A stretch of DNA of 12,121 nucleotides from an uncultured Caryophanales bacterium. GTDB taxonomy: Bacteria; Bacillota_I; Bacilli_A; RF39; UBA660. The stretch covers positions 1 to 12,121 of the forward strand of contig CAMYVT010000030.1 of assembly GCA_947302515.1 (NCBI GenBank). Direction: 5' to 3'. A program made the position numbers and the translations under genes. Positions within the stretch are counted from its first letter, which is position 1, and every line of letters begins with the position of its first letter. Of the stretch, positions 6,220 to 11,965 are shown piece after piece. A model generated the notes under the pieces. It made no database searches, was not told where the DNA came from, and saw only the letters and a program-made list of their open reading frames with translations.

Positions 6220-6853
6220 AGTTAGATTTTATTATTCTATAGATAGTAAAGATGATATTATTAAACTTTTAGATTCTTTTAAAGAATTAAAAAGTAAAGG
6301 TAGATTTTATGAATGTACTGATCAATATAATCATCCGATGAGAGATTATGATTTTTATAGTAAAGAAATTGATGGTAGATTTAGGGTTAGACAAACTATT
6401 GGTGAAAAGTCTTCTAAATGTATGGTTAGTTGGAAAAGAAGAGTACATGTAGGTGAAAATATTCATAATGAAGAAGAAATTGAAGTGGAATTTAAAAAAG
6501 ATCAATATGATGAATTATGTTTTATTCTTACCAATGTCTTACATTTATTTTTATTAGAGAGTTATGAAAGATATAGAACTGTATATGAAAATAAAGATGT
6601 TGAGATTGTTGTTGATGAGTATCCTTTTGGTTTATGTTTAGAAATAGAAAATAAAAGTAAAGATAAAAATCCAGAAGAAGTAATTACTGAGTGGTTAGAT
6701 AAATTACATTTAAAATTAGAAGATGCTTATCCTTTATCATGGGATGATAAATATGAAGAACTTTGTAGAGAACAAAATAAAAGAATCGAATACTTAGTTC
6801 GATTCCATAAAGATATGCCTTCTATTAAGAATAAATTTAAAATAAAGAAGTGA
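6209..6853 (+). CDS. CYTH-domain protein (triphosphate-tunnel enzyme family)
   Basis: The 214-residue protein shows the CYTH pattern. A modified ExExK signature E2-T-E4-V-R6 opens the protein, with Arg in place of Lys. RFRVRQ follows at 57-62, WKRR at 75-78, the acidic strand EEEIEVEF at 88-95, RYR at 121-123, DEYPFGLCLEIE at 136-147 and a C-terminal helical part. Such enzymes line a tunnel with basic and acidic residues and act on triphosphates with a divalent metal: thiamine triphosphatase, class IV adenylate cyclase or inorganic triphosphatase. The length is near family norm with about 35 extra C-terminal residues. Its start lies inside the macrodomain gene, with GGGAGG seven bases upstream. 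The substrate is not assignable. Confidence 0.87.
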   Translation: METEVRFYYSIDSKDDIIKLLDSFKELKSKGRFYECTDQYNHPMRDYDFYSKEIDGRFRVRQTIGEKSSKCMVSWKRRVHVGENIHNEEEIEVEFKKDQYDELCFILTNVLHLFLLESYERYRTVYENKDVEIVVDEYPFGLCLEIENKSKDKNPEEVITEWLDKLHLKLEDAYPLSWDDKYEELCREQNKRIEYLVRFHKDMPSIKNKFKIKK

Positions 6854-6871
6854 TTTAATAACTTCTTTTTT
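6844..6871 (+). terminator. Intrinsic terminator of the macrodomain-CYTH operon
   Basis: Arms AAAGAAGT (6844-6851) and ACTTCTTT (6861-6868) enclose a nine-base loop, with a T tail to 6871. The hairpin contains the TGA stop of the CYTH gene. Confidence 0.8.
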
Positions 6872-6887
6872 GTATTTTATAAATACG

Positions 6888-6896
6888 TGATATAAT
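6888..6896 (+). promoter_or_regulatory. Extended -10 promoter of the 6921-7781 operon
   Basis: TGATATAAT is a complete extended -10 lying 17 bases after the preceding terminator. No good -35 is visible. The leader before the ATG at 6921 would be under 20 bases. Confidence 0.6.
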
Positions 6897-6920
6897 ATAA
6901 ATAGAAGGTGGGAATGATAT

Positions 6921-7484
6921 ATGACTAAGTTGAATGCAAAAATTAAAGAATTACATAGAAAAAGAAAAGAATTAGCAGAATTAAATATGAAAGTACGAGG
7001 AAACAGAGCTGCTAAAGATATTAAACAGTTTTATGAAGATAGTTTAGATCTTGTTAATGTGGGGAAAGGTATTACTATTATGATTTCTCCTGATGAAGAA
7101 TATAGAGAGTTTACTGATTTAAGTTTTGATGATAAAAAAGCAGCAAGAAGAATGATACATCGTTCTTTTGGGGATAAAGTTGATTTTAAAGATGAGAAAA
7201 AGGATTATAGAGATATTGTTACTCAAGATTATAATTGTGTTTTAATATGTATGAAATCAATTATTGGAAAAGAACCATCTGAAATATTTATTCCTGAAAA
7301 TTGTAATGCATACCAACTAGATAGAATTAAACAGTTTAATCAAGAGATAAAAGATTTTAATGATGGACATACTCCATCATGTTGTGTAAGACTTCATTAT
7401 GATGGTTTAGGAGACTCTATAGCACGTAATCTTGATGGGTTAATTAAATCTATTGATTCTGAAGAAAAAGCTCCAACAAAATAA
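6921..7484 (+). CDS. Hypothetical protein, 187 aa, basic helical N-terminus
   Basis: I do not recognise the family. Residues 1-40 are strongly basic and helical, with heptad-like spacing (LNAKIKELHRKRKELAELNM), a likely short coiled coil. The body (40-187) is soluble and mixed in charge, with five Cys (CVLICM, ENC and SCC) not arranged as a zinc site, and a C-terminal helix. There is no signal peptide or membrane segment. AAGGTGG lies upstream; an ATG a few bases earlier is out of frame and stops at once, so 6921 is the start. It is the first gene of an operon with a zinc-ribbon membrane protein 18 bases downstream. Confidence 0.78.
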   Translation: MTKLNAKIKELHRKRKELAELNMKVRGNRAAKDIKQFYEDSLDLVNVGKGITIMISPDEEYREFTDLSFDDKKAARRMIHRSFGDKVDFKDEKKDYRDIVTQDYNCVLICMKSIIGKEPSEIFIPENCNAYQLDRIKQFNQEIKDFNDGHTPSCCVRLHYDGLGDSIARNLDGLIKSIDSEEKAPTK

Positions 7485-7502
7485 GAATAAGGAGGTATTA
7501 AT

Positions 7503-7781
7503 ATGAGATGTTCTGGTTGTGGTATTGATGTTAATGTTAATGAAACTCATTGCCCTAAATGTGGTTTACCTCTAAATAAAGATTTAAGATTAACTGGAGA
7601 AGCTACTCCTAACTTAATAGATATAGTTCCTGATACCAATCCTGTTGTTAGTGAACCAGTTAAAGTTGAAAAAGGAGAGTCTAATACAGCTAAAATTATT
7701 AAAGGAATAATTGCTATTGTATTAGTAGCAATATTCTTCTATTTACTATATAATCTATTATTAACGAGAGGAATTATATAA
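7503..7781 (+). CDS. Zinc-ribbon protein with C-terminal membrane anchor
   Basis: The protein has 92 residues. A zinc ribbon at the N-terminus is built from C3-x2-C6 and C17-x2-C20 (MRCSGCG and CPKCGLPL). A roughly 40-residue polar, Pro/Val-rich linker follows, then a transmembrane helix at about 65-87. The ribbon is expected in the cytoplasm and the protein tail-anchored. Small zinc_ribbon_2-type proteins like this are common in Firmicutes and usually of unknown function. AAGGAGGT is seven bases before the ATG, the strongest ribosome site in the region. It shares an operon with the coiled-coil protein upstream and ends at a bidirectional terminator. Confidence 0.85.
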   Translation: MRCSGCGIDVNVNETHCPKCGLPLNKDLRLTGEATPNLIDIVPDTNPVVSEPVKVEKGESNTAKIIKGIIAIVLVAIFFYLLYNLLLTRGII

Positions 7782-7784
7782 AAT

Positions 7785-7813
7785 AAAAGAACACCAAATG
7801 GTGTTCTTTTTTT
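7785..7813. terminator. Bidirectional intrinsic terminator
   Basis: An 11-bp perfect stem (7785-7795 with 7800-7810) with an AAAT loop. T7 follows on the plus strand and TTTT-rich sequence on the minus. It closes the zinc-ribbon operon and, from the other side, the deoxyribosyltransferase-like gene, whose stop at 7812-7814 overlaps it. Confidence 0.9.
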
Positions 7814-8252
7814 ATTGCTTTTTCTTTGTTGTTGGTCTTTGTTTTTTTATACCATTAATGTAAGTAGCAACATGTTTTAAATCCTCTGCAACAAATGCTC
7901 CATTATCTGCAACTAGTTTCATAGTTTTTAAAGCACATTTTAAGTTATGTCCTTCAAATCTATGACCATTAGCTTCTTGTAAAACACAAAGAATTGTTTT
8001 TTCAGGACGTTTGTTACTATCATCAACAGCTTCTACAAATGAATAGAATCCTGTTCCTTCTGGAGTTATTACATATAAACAAATATCATCTGTAATTCTA
8101 TGATAATCTTCCTCTGCTTGGCATTCAGGTGTCCAATCTGGAACTACTGGATTAAATGGTTCAACTACACTTAAATCTAACATTTCCATTAATTCCTCTC
8201 TCCATGTAGAATCAGCACATGTTCCTCCCATAAATACTGTTACTTTTTCCAT
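7812..8252 (-). CDS. Nucleoside 2-deoxyribosyltransferase-like protein
   Basis: The product has 146 residues. Motifs match the nucleoside 2-deoxyribosyltransferase-like group (PF15891 type): VFMGGTCADSTWR (6-18, the substrate loop), FNPVVPDW (33-40), a CLYVITPEG strand (58-66), and SFVEAVDDS (71-79), whose Glu74 matches the family's catalytic-nucleophile position. Related enzymes exchange bases between deoxyribonucleosides or cleave nucleotides, but this branch is poorly characterised. The start is uncertain: four in-frame ATGs lie at 8270, 8261, 8258 and 8252. The first has no ribosome site, so 8252 is preferred, with AAGGG about ten bases upstream and the closest fit to the family start. 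It is a single gene under a consensus promoter and a yybP-ykoY riboswitch, suggesting expression tied to manganese. Confidence 0.8.
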   Translation of the reverse strand: MEKVTVFMGGTCADSTWREELMEMLDLSVVEPFNPVVPDWTPECQAEEDYHRITDDICLYVITPEGTGFYSFVEAVDDSNKRPEKTILCVLQEANGHRFEGHNLKCALKTMKLVADNGAFVAEDLKHVATYINGIKKQRPTTKKKQ

Positions 8253-8305
8253 TTTCATCATTCCCTTCATTTTTTATTTATAAAGGTCTTGATAAAAAGT
8301 AATAT

Positions 8306-8340
8306 AAAAAGACAAGACCTTTACTTTGTAAAAGTCTTGT
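8306..8340 (-). terminator. Riboswitch-controlled intrinsic terminator
   Basis: On the minus strand a 13-bp stem (8328-8340 with 8312-8324, one G-U) with a three-base loop precedes a T-rich tract. It ends the transcript before the gene unless its 5' arm is held in the riboswitch P1 stem, with which it overlaps. Confidence 0.85.
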
Positions 8341-8415
8341 CCGAATAACAATTCTAATAATACGGTTAATAAACGTAATGACGTATTATTACATCTAAGG
8401 ACTACTCCCATTTAC
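8328..8415 (-). promoter_or_regulatory. yybP-ykoY (manganese) riboswitch aptamer
   Basis: On the minus strand the order of conserved blocks matches the yybP-ykoY class. GTAAA (8411-8415) pairs with TTTAC (8328-8332) as the outer P1. GGGAGTAG lies at 8402-8409, and GTCC/GGAC (8399-8402 with 8339-8342) pair inside. A 10-bp stem (8382-8391 with 8355-8364) carries the CGTCATTACG loop block (8374-8383) and the facing CCG (8363-8365). CAAGAC lies at 8334-8339. The 3' strand doubles as the terminator's 5' arm. In the family, Mn2+ binding stabilises P1, which would block termination and turn the gene on. The identification rests on remembered consensus. Confidence 0.87.
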
Positions 8416-8423
8416 GGTTTCAT

Positions 8424-8452
8424 ATTATAACATAAAATGCTTATCATGTCAA
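8424..8452 (-). promoter_or_regulatory. Consensus sigma-A promoter upstream of the riboswitch
   Basis: TTGACA (8447-8452), a 17-base spacer and TATAAT (8424-8429) with an extended TG on the minus strand form a full consensus. Initiation near 8417-8420 starts the transcript just before the aptamer. Confidence 0.92.
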
Positions 8453-8455
8453 TAC

Positions 8456-8480
8456 TGTTATTAACATTATATTAATAACA
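8456..8480. repeat. 9-bp perfect inverted repeat upstream of the -35
   Basis: TGTTATTAA (8456-8464) and TTAATAACA (8472-8480) flank seven bases, ending four bases before the TTGACA of the riboswitch promoter. It has no T tail on either side, so it is more like a regulator binding site than a terminator. Confidence 0.5.
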
Positions 8481-8485
8481 AATAT

Positions 8486-8514
8486 AATAAAAAAGTAGAA
8501 CTATAAAGTTCTAC
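8486..8514 (-). terminator. Intrinsic terminator of the acetyltransferase-YjjX operon
   Basis: Arms 8495-8502 and 8507-8514 (8 bp, perfect) with an ATAA loop and an eight-base U-tract on the minus strand. The stop codon at 8501-8503 is within the hairpin. Confidence 0.88.
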
Positions 8515-9049
8515 CTGTTTTATCATTCCAATAATTATTTGTATGTTGTGTTAGAGCCATAATAAATGCTTCTTTAGTTATATCTATTCTACTTATTGAA
8601 TGATTAGTTAAGCCATCTACTCCTCCAACACTTTGTCCTAGATTACTCTCATTAAATATTTGTTCCATTACATGTCCAAAATCTGATCTAATAATTTCAT
8701 CTACATATTTATTAGGTACTGGGAATATTGGTCCATAACCTATACTTTCATAACCATTATTATCTATTACTACGGCTGCATTAGCAATATACCATGTTCC
8801 ATATAATTCTATTATTCCTGATTCTATACCCATAAATAAATCAACATCAACATTATTATCCAAAGCATATTTCATAGTATTTAAAGCTCTATTTCTTGCT
8901 CCTGCTAAAGTCTCTTCTGATACTGGTTGATCACCTACTTCAGAGTCTGCTTTATAACCTAATACTTCTACATCTTCATAGTATGCTTCTAATGCTTTCT
9001 TTGCTCCTTCAATTTTACCGGGATTCATTGTCCCTATCATTGCTTTCAT
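8501..9049 (-). CDS. Inosine/xanthosine triphosphatase-like (YjjX family)
   Basis: The 182-residue protein belongs to the YjjX/NTPase_I-T family (PF01931), house-cleaning phosphatases that hydrolyse non-canonical purine nucleotides such as ITP and XTP. Visible signatures are GTMNPGKIEGAKKA (6-19), GDQPVSEETLAGARNRA (39-55), GIESGI (74-79), GPIFPVP (106-112) and a conserved Gly-rich segment GGVDGLTN (142-149). Length is close to family norm and the motifs appear complete, so it should be active, probably with a divalent metal. AAGGAG is about seven bases before the ATG. It follows the acetyltransferase gene by 17 bases in the same operon and ends at a strong terminator. Confidence 0.88.
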   Translation of the reverse strand: MKAMIGTMNPGKIEGAKKALEAYYEDVEVLGYKADSEVGDQPVSEETLAGARNRALNTMKYALDNNVDVDLFMGIESGIIELYGTWYIANAAVVIDNNGYESIGYGPIFPVPNKYVDEIIRSDFGHVMEQIFNESNLGQSVGGVDGLTNHSISRIDITKEAFIMALTQHTNNYWNDKTGRTL

Positions 9050-9066
9050 ATTTTCTCCTTTTATTT

Positions 9067-9492
9067 TTAATACTTTTTAAACATTTGATATCCAGAATAA
9101 TCAAATCCCTTATCAAAATAATAATCTATACTTGTATCTAATGGTTCTATTATAATACCATTTATATCTGTAGCATAGTAATCTTCAAAGAACTCTTTAT
9201 GTTTAATAACATAATCTAACATAAAACTTCCTGCTCCTTGTCCTCTTTCTTTTTTATCTACAAACAATCTATGAATATTAATATTATCATCATCTAATAG
9301 TATTAATAATCCACCTACTAATTTTTCTTCTTTTAAACATCTAAATGCTAAAGCGTCTCCACTTTTTATATATTTAGCATATGTAGCATCTTTAATACTA
9401 TCTATAGTTTTACCTTTATCAAATACTTGTGATCTTAAATTCTCAAATTCTAATATTTCTTTATCTGTTGATGCTAATTTTAATTTATACAT
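9067..9492 (-). CDS. GNAT-family N-acetyltransferase
   Basis: The 141-residue protein has a GNAT core. Strand LVGGLLILLDD lies at about 58-68. The acetyl-CoA-binding motif A, RLFVDKKERGQGAGSFMLDY, is at 75-94, with the pyrophosphate loop RGQGAG (83-88). The aromatic C-terminal strand DYYFDKGFDYSGYQMFK closes the fold. Substrate is unknown. The start at 9492 is chosen because AGGGG lies about eight bases upstream and the promoter -10 (9518-9523) falls inside the sequence that a longer reading would add, so that longer start is excluded. It has its own promoter and leads the YjjX-like gene. The stop of MtnN is 58 bases upstream. Confidence 0.88.
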   Translation of the reverse strand: MYKLKLASTDKEILEFENLRSQVFDKGKTIDSIKDATYAKYIKSGDALAFRCLKEEKLVGGLLILLDDDNINIHRLFVDKKERGQGAGSFMLDYVIKHKEFFEDYYATDINGIIIEPLDTSIDYYFDKGFDYSGYQMFKKY

Positions 9493-9517
9493 ACAACCAC
9501 CCCTAAAACTGGTTGAT

Positions 9518-9546
9518 ATTATACCATGTTTTAAGGAATAATTCAA
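9518..9546 (-). promoter_or_regulatory. Sigma-A promoter of the acetyltransferase-YjjX operon
   Basis: On the minus strand this reads TTGAAT (9541-9546), a 17-base spacer, then TATAAT (9518-9523). Predicted transcription begins near 9511. The first leader bases AACCA can pair with TGGTT just before the ATG, placing the AGGGG ribosome site in a hairpin loop. Confidence 0.85.
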
Positions 9547-9550
9547 ATTA

Positions 9551-10243
9551 CTAGATATTATTAATTATATTTTTTAAATAATTTGCTACTTTATTAGAAC
9601 TTATATTTAAAAATTCATCATAAGTTAATTTATTATTATCATCTTCATTAGGAGAATCAGATATACTTCTTATTACTAAAAATGGTATATGGGATAAGTA
9701 ACATACTTGAGCAACACCTGCTCCTTCCATTTCTACACATAATGCATTAAACTTAGTTGCAATTTTATTACTCATCTTTTCTTCAGTACAGAATATATCA
9801 CCTGATGCTATTACTCCTTTATGAACAGTACTATCTATTTTAGTAGACTCTGCTATCTTAATAAGATATGGATCACTTTCAATATATACTTTACCAATAT
9901 TTGGAATATATCCTTTTTCATGATTAAAAGCTGTAATATCAAAATCATGTTGTACTAATTTTTCTCCTATTACTATATCACATACTTTTACATCTTTTGA
10001 TACTGATCCAGCAACACCTATATTAAATACACAATCTATATCCATATTATCTATTAATATTTGAGTACATCTAGCAGCATTTACTTTACCTATACCTGCT
10101 TGTACCATTATTAATTTTTTTTCATTTAAACTACACTCATAGAAAGTTAAATCAAATATCTTGTACTCATTAATTAATTTTACTTGTTTTAATAATTCAT
10201 TAAGTTCTTCTTCCATGGCGAAGATAATACCTATTCTATTCAT
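9551..10243 (-). CDS. mtnN: 5'-methylthioadenosine/S-adenosylhomocysteine nucleosidase
   Basis: The 230-residue enzyme cleaves adenine from MTA, SAH and 5'-deoxyadenosine, clearing the by-products of SAM use. Its motifs include an N-terminal IGIIFAMEEE with the base Glu12, GIGKVNAA (50-57), FNIGVAGS (73-80), the ribose/purine site VEMEGAGVAQVC (170-181; Met172, Glu173) and the catalytic Asp196 in RSISDSP. Length and all key residues are typical for MtnN (Pfs). AAGGAG lies about eight bases before the ATG. It follows the YitT gene by 15 bases and is probably co-transcribed from 11184-11192. I see no terminator after its stop, so some read-through into the acetyltransferase promoter region is likely. 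Confidence 0.95.
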   Translation of the reverse strand: MNRIGIIFAMEEELNELLKQVKLINEYKIFDLTFYECSLNEKKLIMVQAGIGKVNAARCTQILIDNMDIDCVFNIGVAGSVSKDVKVCDIVIGEKLVQHDFDITAFNHEKGYIPNIGKVYIESDPYLIKIAESTKIDSTVHKGVIASGDIFCTEEKMSNKIATKFNALCVEMEGAGVAQVCYLSHIPFLVIRSISDSPNEDDNNKLTYDEFLNISSNKVANYLKNIINNI

Positions 10244-10258
10244 AGTAATTCTCCTTTT

Positions 10259-11155
10259 CTATTTAGATAATCTCTTTTTAAAATTACCTTCAACTCCAAT
10301 ATAATCATTTTTTACTAAGAATACATCTTGATGTGTTACTTCAATAAACTTCTCCAATTTATGTAATTCATATCTAGATAATGCTATATAGGTAATATAT
10401 GATTTAGTATTATCATATACTCCTTTTCCTTCCCATGTAGTAGCTCCTCTATCTAAATCTTTCTTAATAAAATTAATTATTTCTTTTGGTTCTTTTTTAG
10501 TAAACATTGTAACACATGTACTTACATTTTGATCATGTAATCTATCAATAGAAATATTTTCTACAATTGAATACATAATAGAATAAATCATAATAGATAT
10601 ACCATATAAAATACCACTGATACCAAATACTACTGCATTAAAGGCCATACCAAATCTTCCTACACTAAATTTAGGATTCTTTGATGTTAGTATTATTCCT
10701 ATAATATCAGTTCCTCCAGTAGATCCAGTAGAAGATAAGATATGAGCAATACCTACACCTACTAAAGTACCTCCAATTAAAACATTAGTAAGAATATCAT
10801 TTACTAGAGGTTGAGCTGGTATTGGAATTATATCTAATACTATAGTTTGTAGCCCTACAGTAAATAATGTTCTTGCGCAGAAACTTTTACTAATAGAAAA
10901 ATATGCTGTTATAAGTAATGGAATATTAATTAATAAATATATTATTGCAGTTAAATAAGTATTAATACCTGTTAAATCATTTATAAATTTATTTAATAAC
11001 TGAGCAAGTCCTAATACTCCACCACTATATAAATGATTAGGTTCTACAAATAAATTAATACCTGCACAAAATATAATTAATCCAATAACGTTTTGTATTA
11101 ATTCTTGAAAATTCCATTTAAATATTCCGTATAGTTTACCATTTATTGTTTTCAT
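10259..11155 (-). CDS. YitT-family membrane protein (DUF161 plus DUF2179)
   Basis: The 298-residue protein starts with five to six membrane segments over residues 18-200, including the family block GSTGGTDIIG (144-153). A cytoplasmic DUF2179 domain follows (about 222-290: EPKEIINFI, RGATTWEGKGVY, KLEKFIEVTHQDVFL). YitT proteins are widespread in Firmicutes and are suspected transporters without a settled substrate. The start at 11155 has TAGGAG about seven bases upstream; a longer reading eight codons upstream has none and would lie in the leader. It is the first gene of an operon with mtnN. An 8-bp palindrome, AGTGCACT (11173-11180), lies at the predicted start of transcription. The family is clear; the transport role is inferred. 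Confidence 0.9.
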   Translation of the reverse strand: MKTINGKLYGIFKWNFQELIQNVIGLIIFCAGINLFVEPNHLYSGGVLGLAQLLNKFINDLTGINTYLTAIIYLLINIPLLITAYFSISKSFCARTLFTVGLQTIVLDIIPIPAQPLVNDILTNVLIGGTLVGVGIAHILSSTGSTGGTDIIGIILTSKNPKFSVGRFGMAFNAVVFGISGILYGISIMIYSIMYSIVENISIDRLHDQNVSTCVTMFTKKEPKEIINFIKKDLDRGATTWEGKGVYDNTKSYITYIALSRYELHKLEKFIEVTHQDVFLVKNDYIGVEGNFKKRLSK

Positions 11156-11183
11156 GTAATCACTCCTAAAACAGTGCACTATG

Positions 11184-11192
11184 ATTATATCA
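11184..11192 (-). promoter_or_regulatory. Extended -10 promoter of the YitT-mtnN operon
   Basis: The minus strand reads TGATATAAT directly after the U-tract of the terminator at 11192-11219, with no good -35. This would start transcription near 11177, at the AGTGCACT palindrome. Confidence 0.6.
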
Positions 11193-11219
11193 AAAAAAGT
11201 ATGTTAAATACATACTTTT
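11192..11219 (-). terminator. Intrinsic terminator after the 11218-11937 gene
   Basis: A perfect 10-bp stem (11195-11204 with 11210-11219) with a TAAAT loop and a U-tract on the minus strand. It overlaps the stop at 11218-11220 and abuts the next extended -10. Confidence 0.85.
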
Positions 11220-11937
11220 ATTTATTATTTTTAGACATATTATTCATTTGTAAAAATTGTTCCCTAGTATAAAATGTATCTTGTCCTTCCCCTTTAACAA
11301 TAGCTCCTATTATATATTCTGGTCTAATATAGCATAAACTACCATCTCTTCTATATATAGTTTCACTATCTTCTGGATTTACGAATGCTAAATTGTCTTT
11401 TACTTGTTCTTTAGGAAATTGTAATATTATTACAATATTATTATTTTTATATGATGAAAATAAATTTACTAAATCTCCTAAACCTCTTAATGGAGTTGTT
11501 GTTAATGAAAGAGATGGAGTTTCTTGATAAGCTCCATACATTATATGTCCATTATTAATTAAACCATCTTTGGAAATATCATATAGGTAAGGATTTGTAG
11601 GTACTCCATCTATTAATTCTACTGGTCCAAGATATGTTCTGTGAATAGCTGTTATGTTATTAGGATCATTCATTAGATCATTAATATACTCACCTATTTC
11701 TATTGGTAATTTATTAAATCTTTCTATATTTTTACCTACTTCATAAAAGAAGCTATACTTATCAAAATCATTTAATTGTTCACATTGCTGTAGTGAATTT
11801 CTTACTGTATCAAAATCAAATACAGAGTAAATATTTTTCTTTAATGCTTCGTTTTGCATTATTTCTATTTCTTCTTTTAATGCAAGTATTCTTTTATCTG
11901 TACCCTTTATTCTTCTAACTATTTCTATTAGAGACAT
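11218..11937 (-). CDS. Hypothetical protein, 239 aa
   Basis: I do not recognise the family. Residues 1-35 are a charged helix (KRILALKEEIEIMQNEAL), then a helical part to about 95. The C-terminal half is beta-rich with IHRTYLGP, NGHIMYGAYQE, SLSLTTTPLRG, IVIILQFPKE and LCYIRPEYIIGAIV. The order of a strand-helix, a Ser/Thr-rich strand and a final strand ending in the 'PEYIIGAIV' pattern recalls ART-like (ADP-ribosyltransferase) folds seen in many uncharacterised Firmicute proteins, but no catalytic triad can be fixed. It has no signal peptide. AGAGG is nine bases before the ATG. It follows the partial gene at 11966 by 28 bases and is probably in its operon. Confidence 0.75.
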   Translation of the reverse strand: MSLIEIVRRIKGTDKRILALKEEIEIMQNEALKKNIYSVFDFDTVRNSLQQCEQLNDFDKYSFFYEVGKNIERFNKLPIEIGEYINDLMNDPNNITAIHRTYLGPVELIDGVPTNPYLYDISKDGLINNGHIMYGAYQETPSLSLTTTPLRGLGDLVNLFSSYKNNNIVIILQFPKEQVKDNLAFVNPEDSETIYRRDGSLCYIRPEYIIGAIVKGEGQDTFYTREQFLQMNNMSKNNK

Positions 11938-11965
11938 ATTATCACCTCTATATTAAGTTTTACTT

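Noticed and set aside
6287..6505. Minus-strand open frame of 72 codons inside the CYTH gene
   Set aside because: Antisense shadow rich in Phe, Ile and Ser, with no ribosome site or promoter.
8896..9141. Plus-strand open frame of 81 codons
   Set aside because: Leu/Ser-rich antisense shadow across the YjjX-like and acetyltransferase genes, with no ribosome site.
9493..9546. Longer N-terminus of the acetyltransferase starting at 9546
   Set aside because: The extension covers a consensus promoter, so it cannot be in the main transcript, and the downstream ATG has a good ribosome site.
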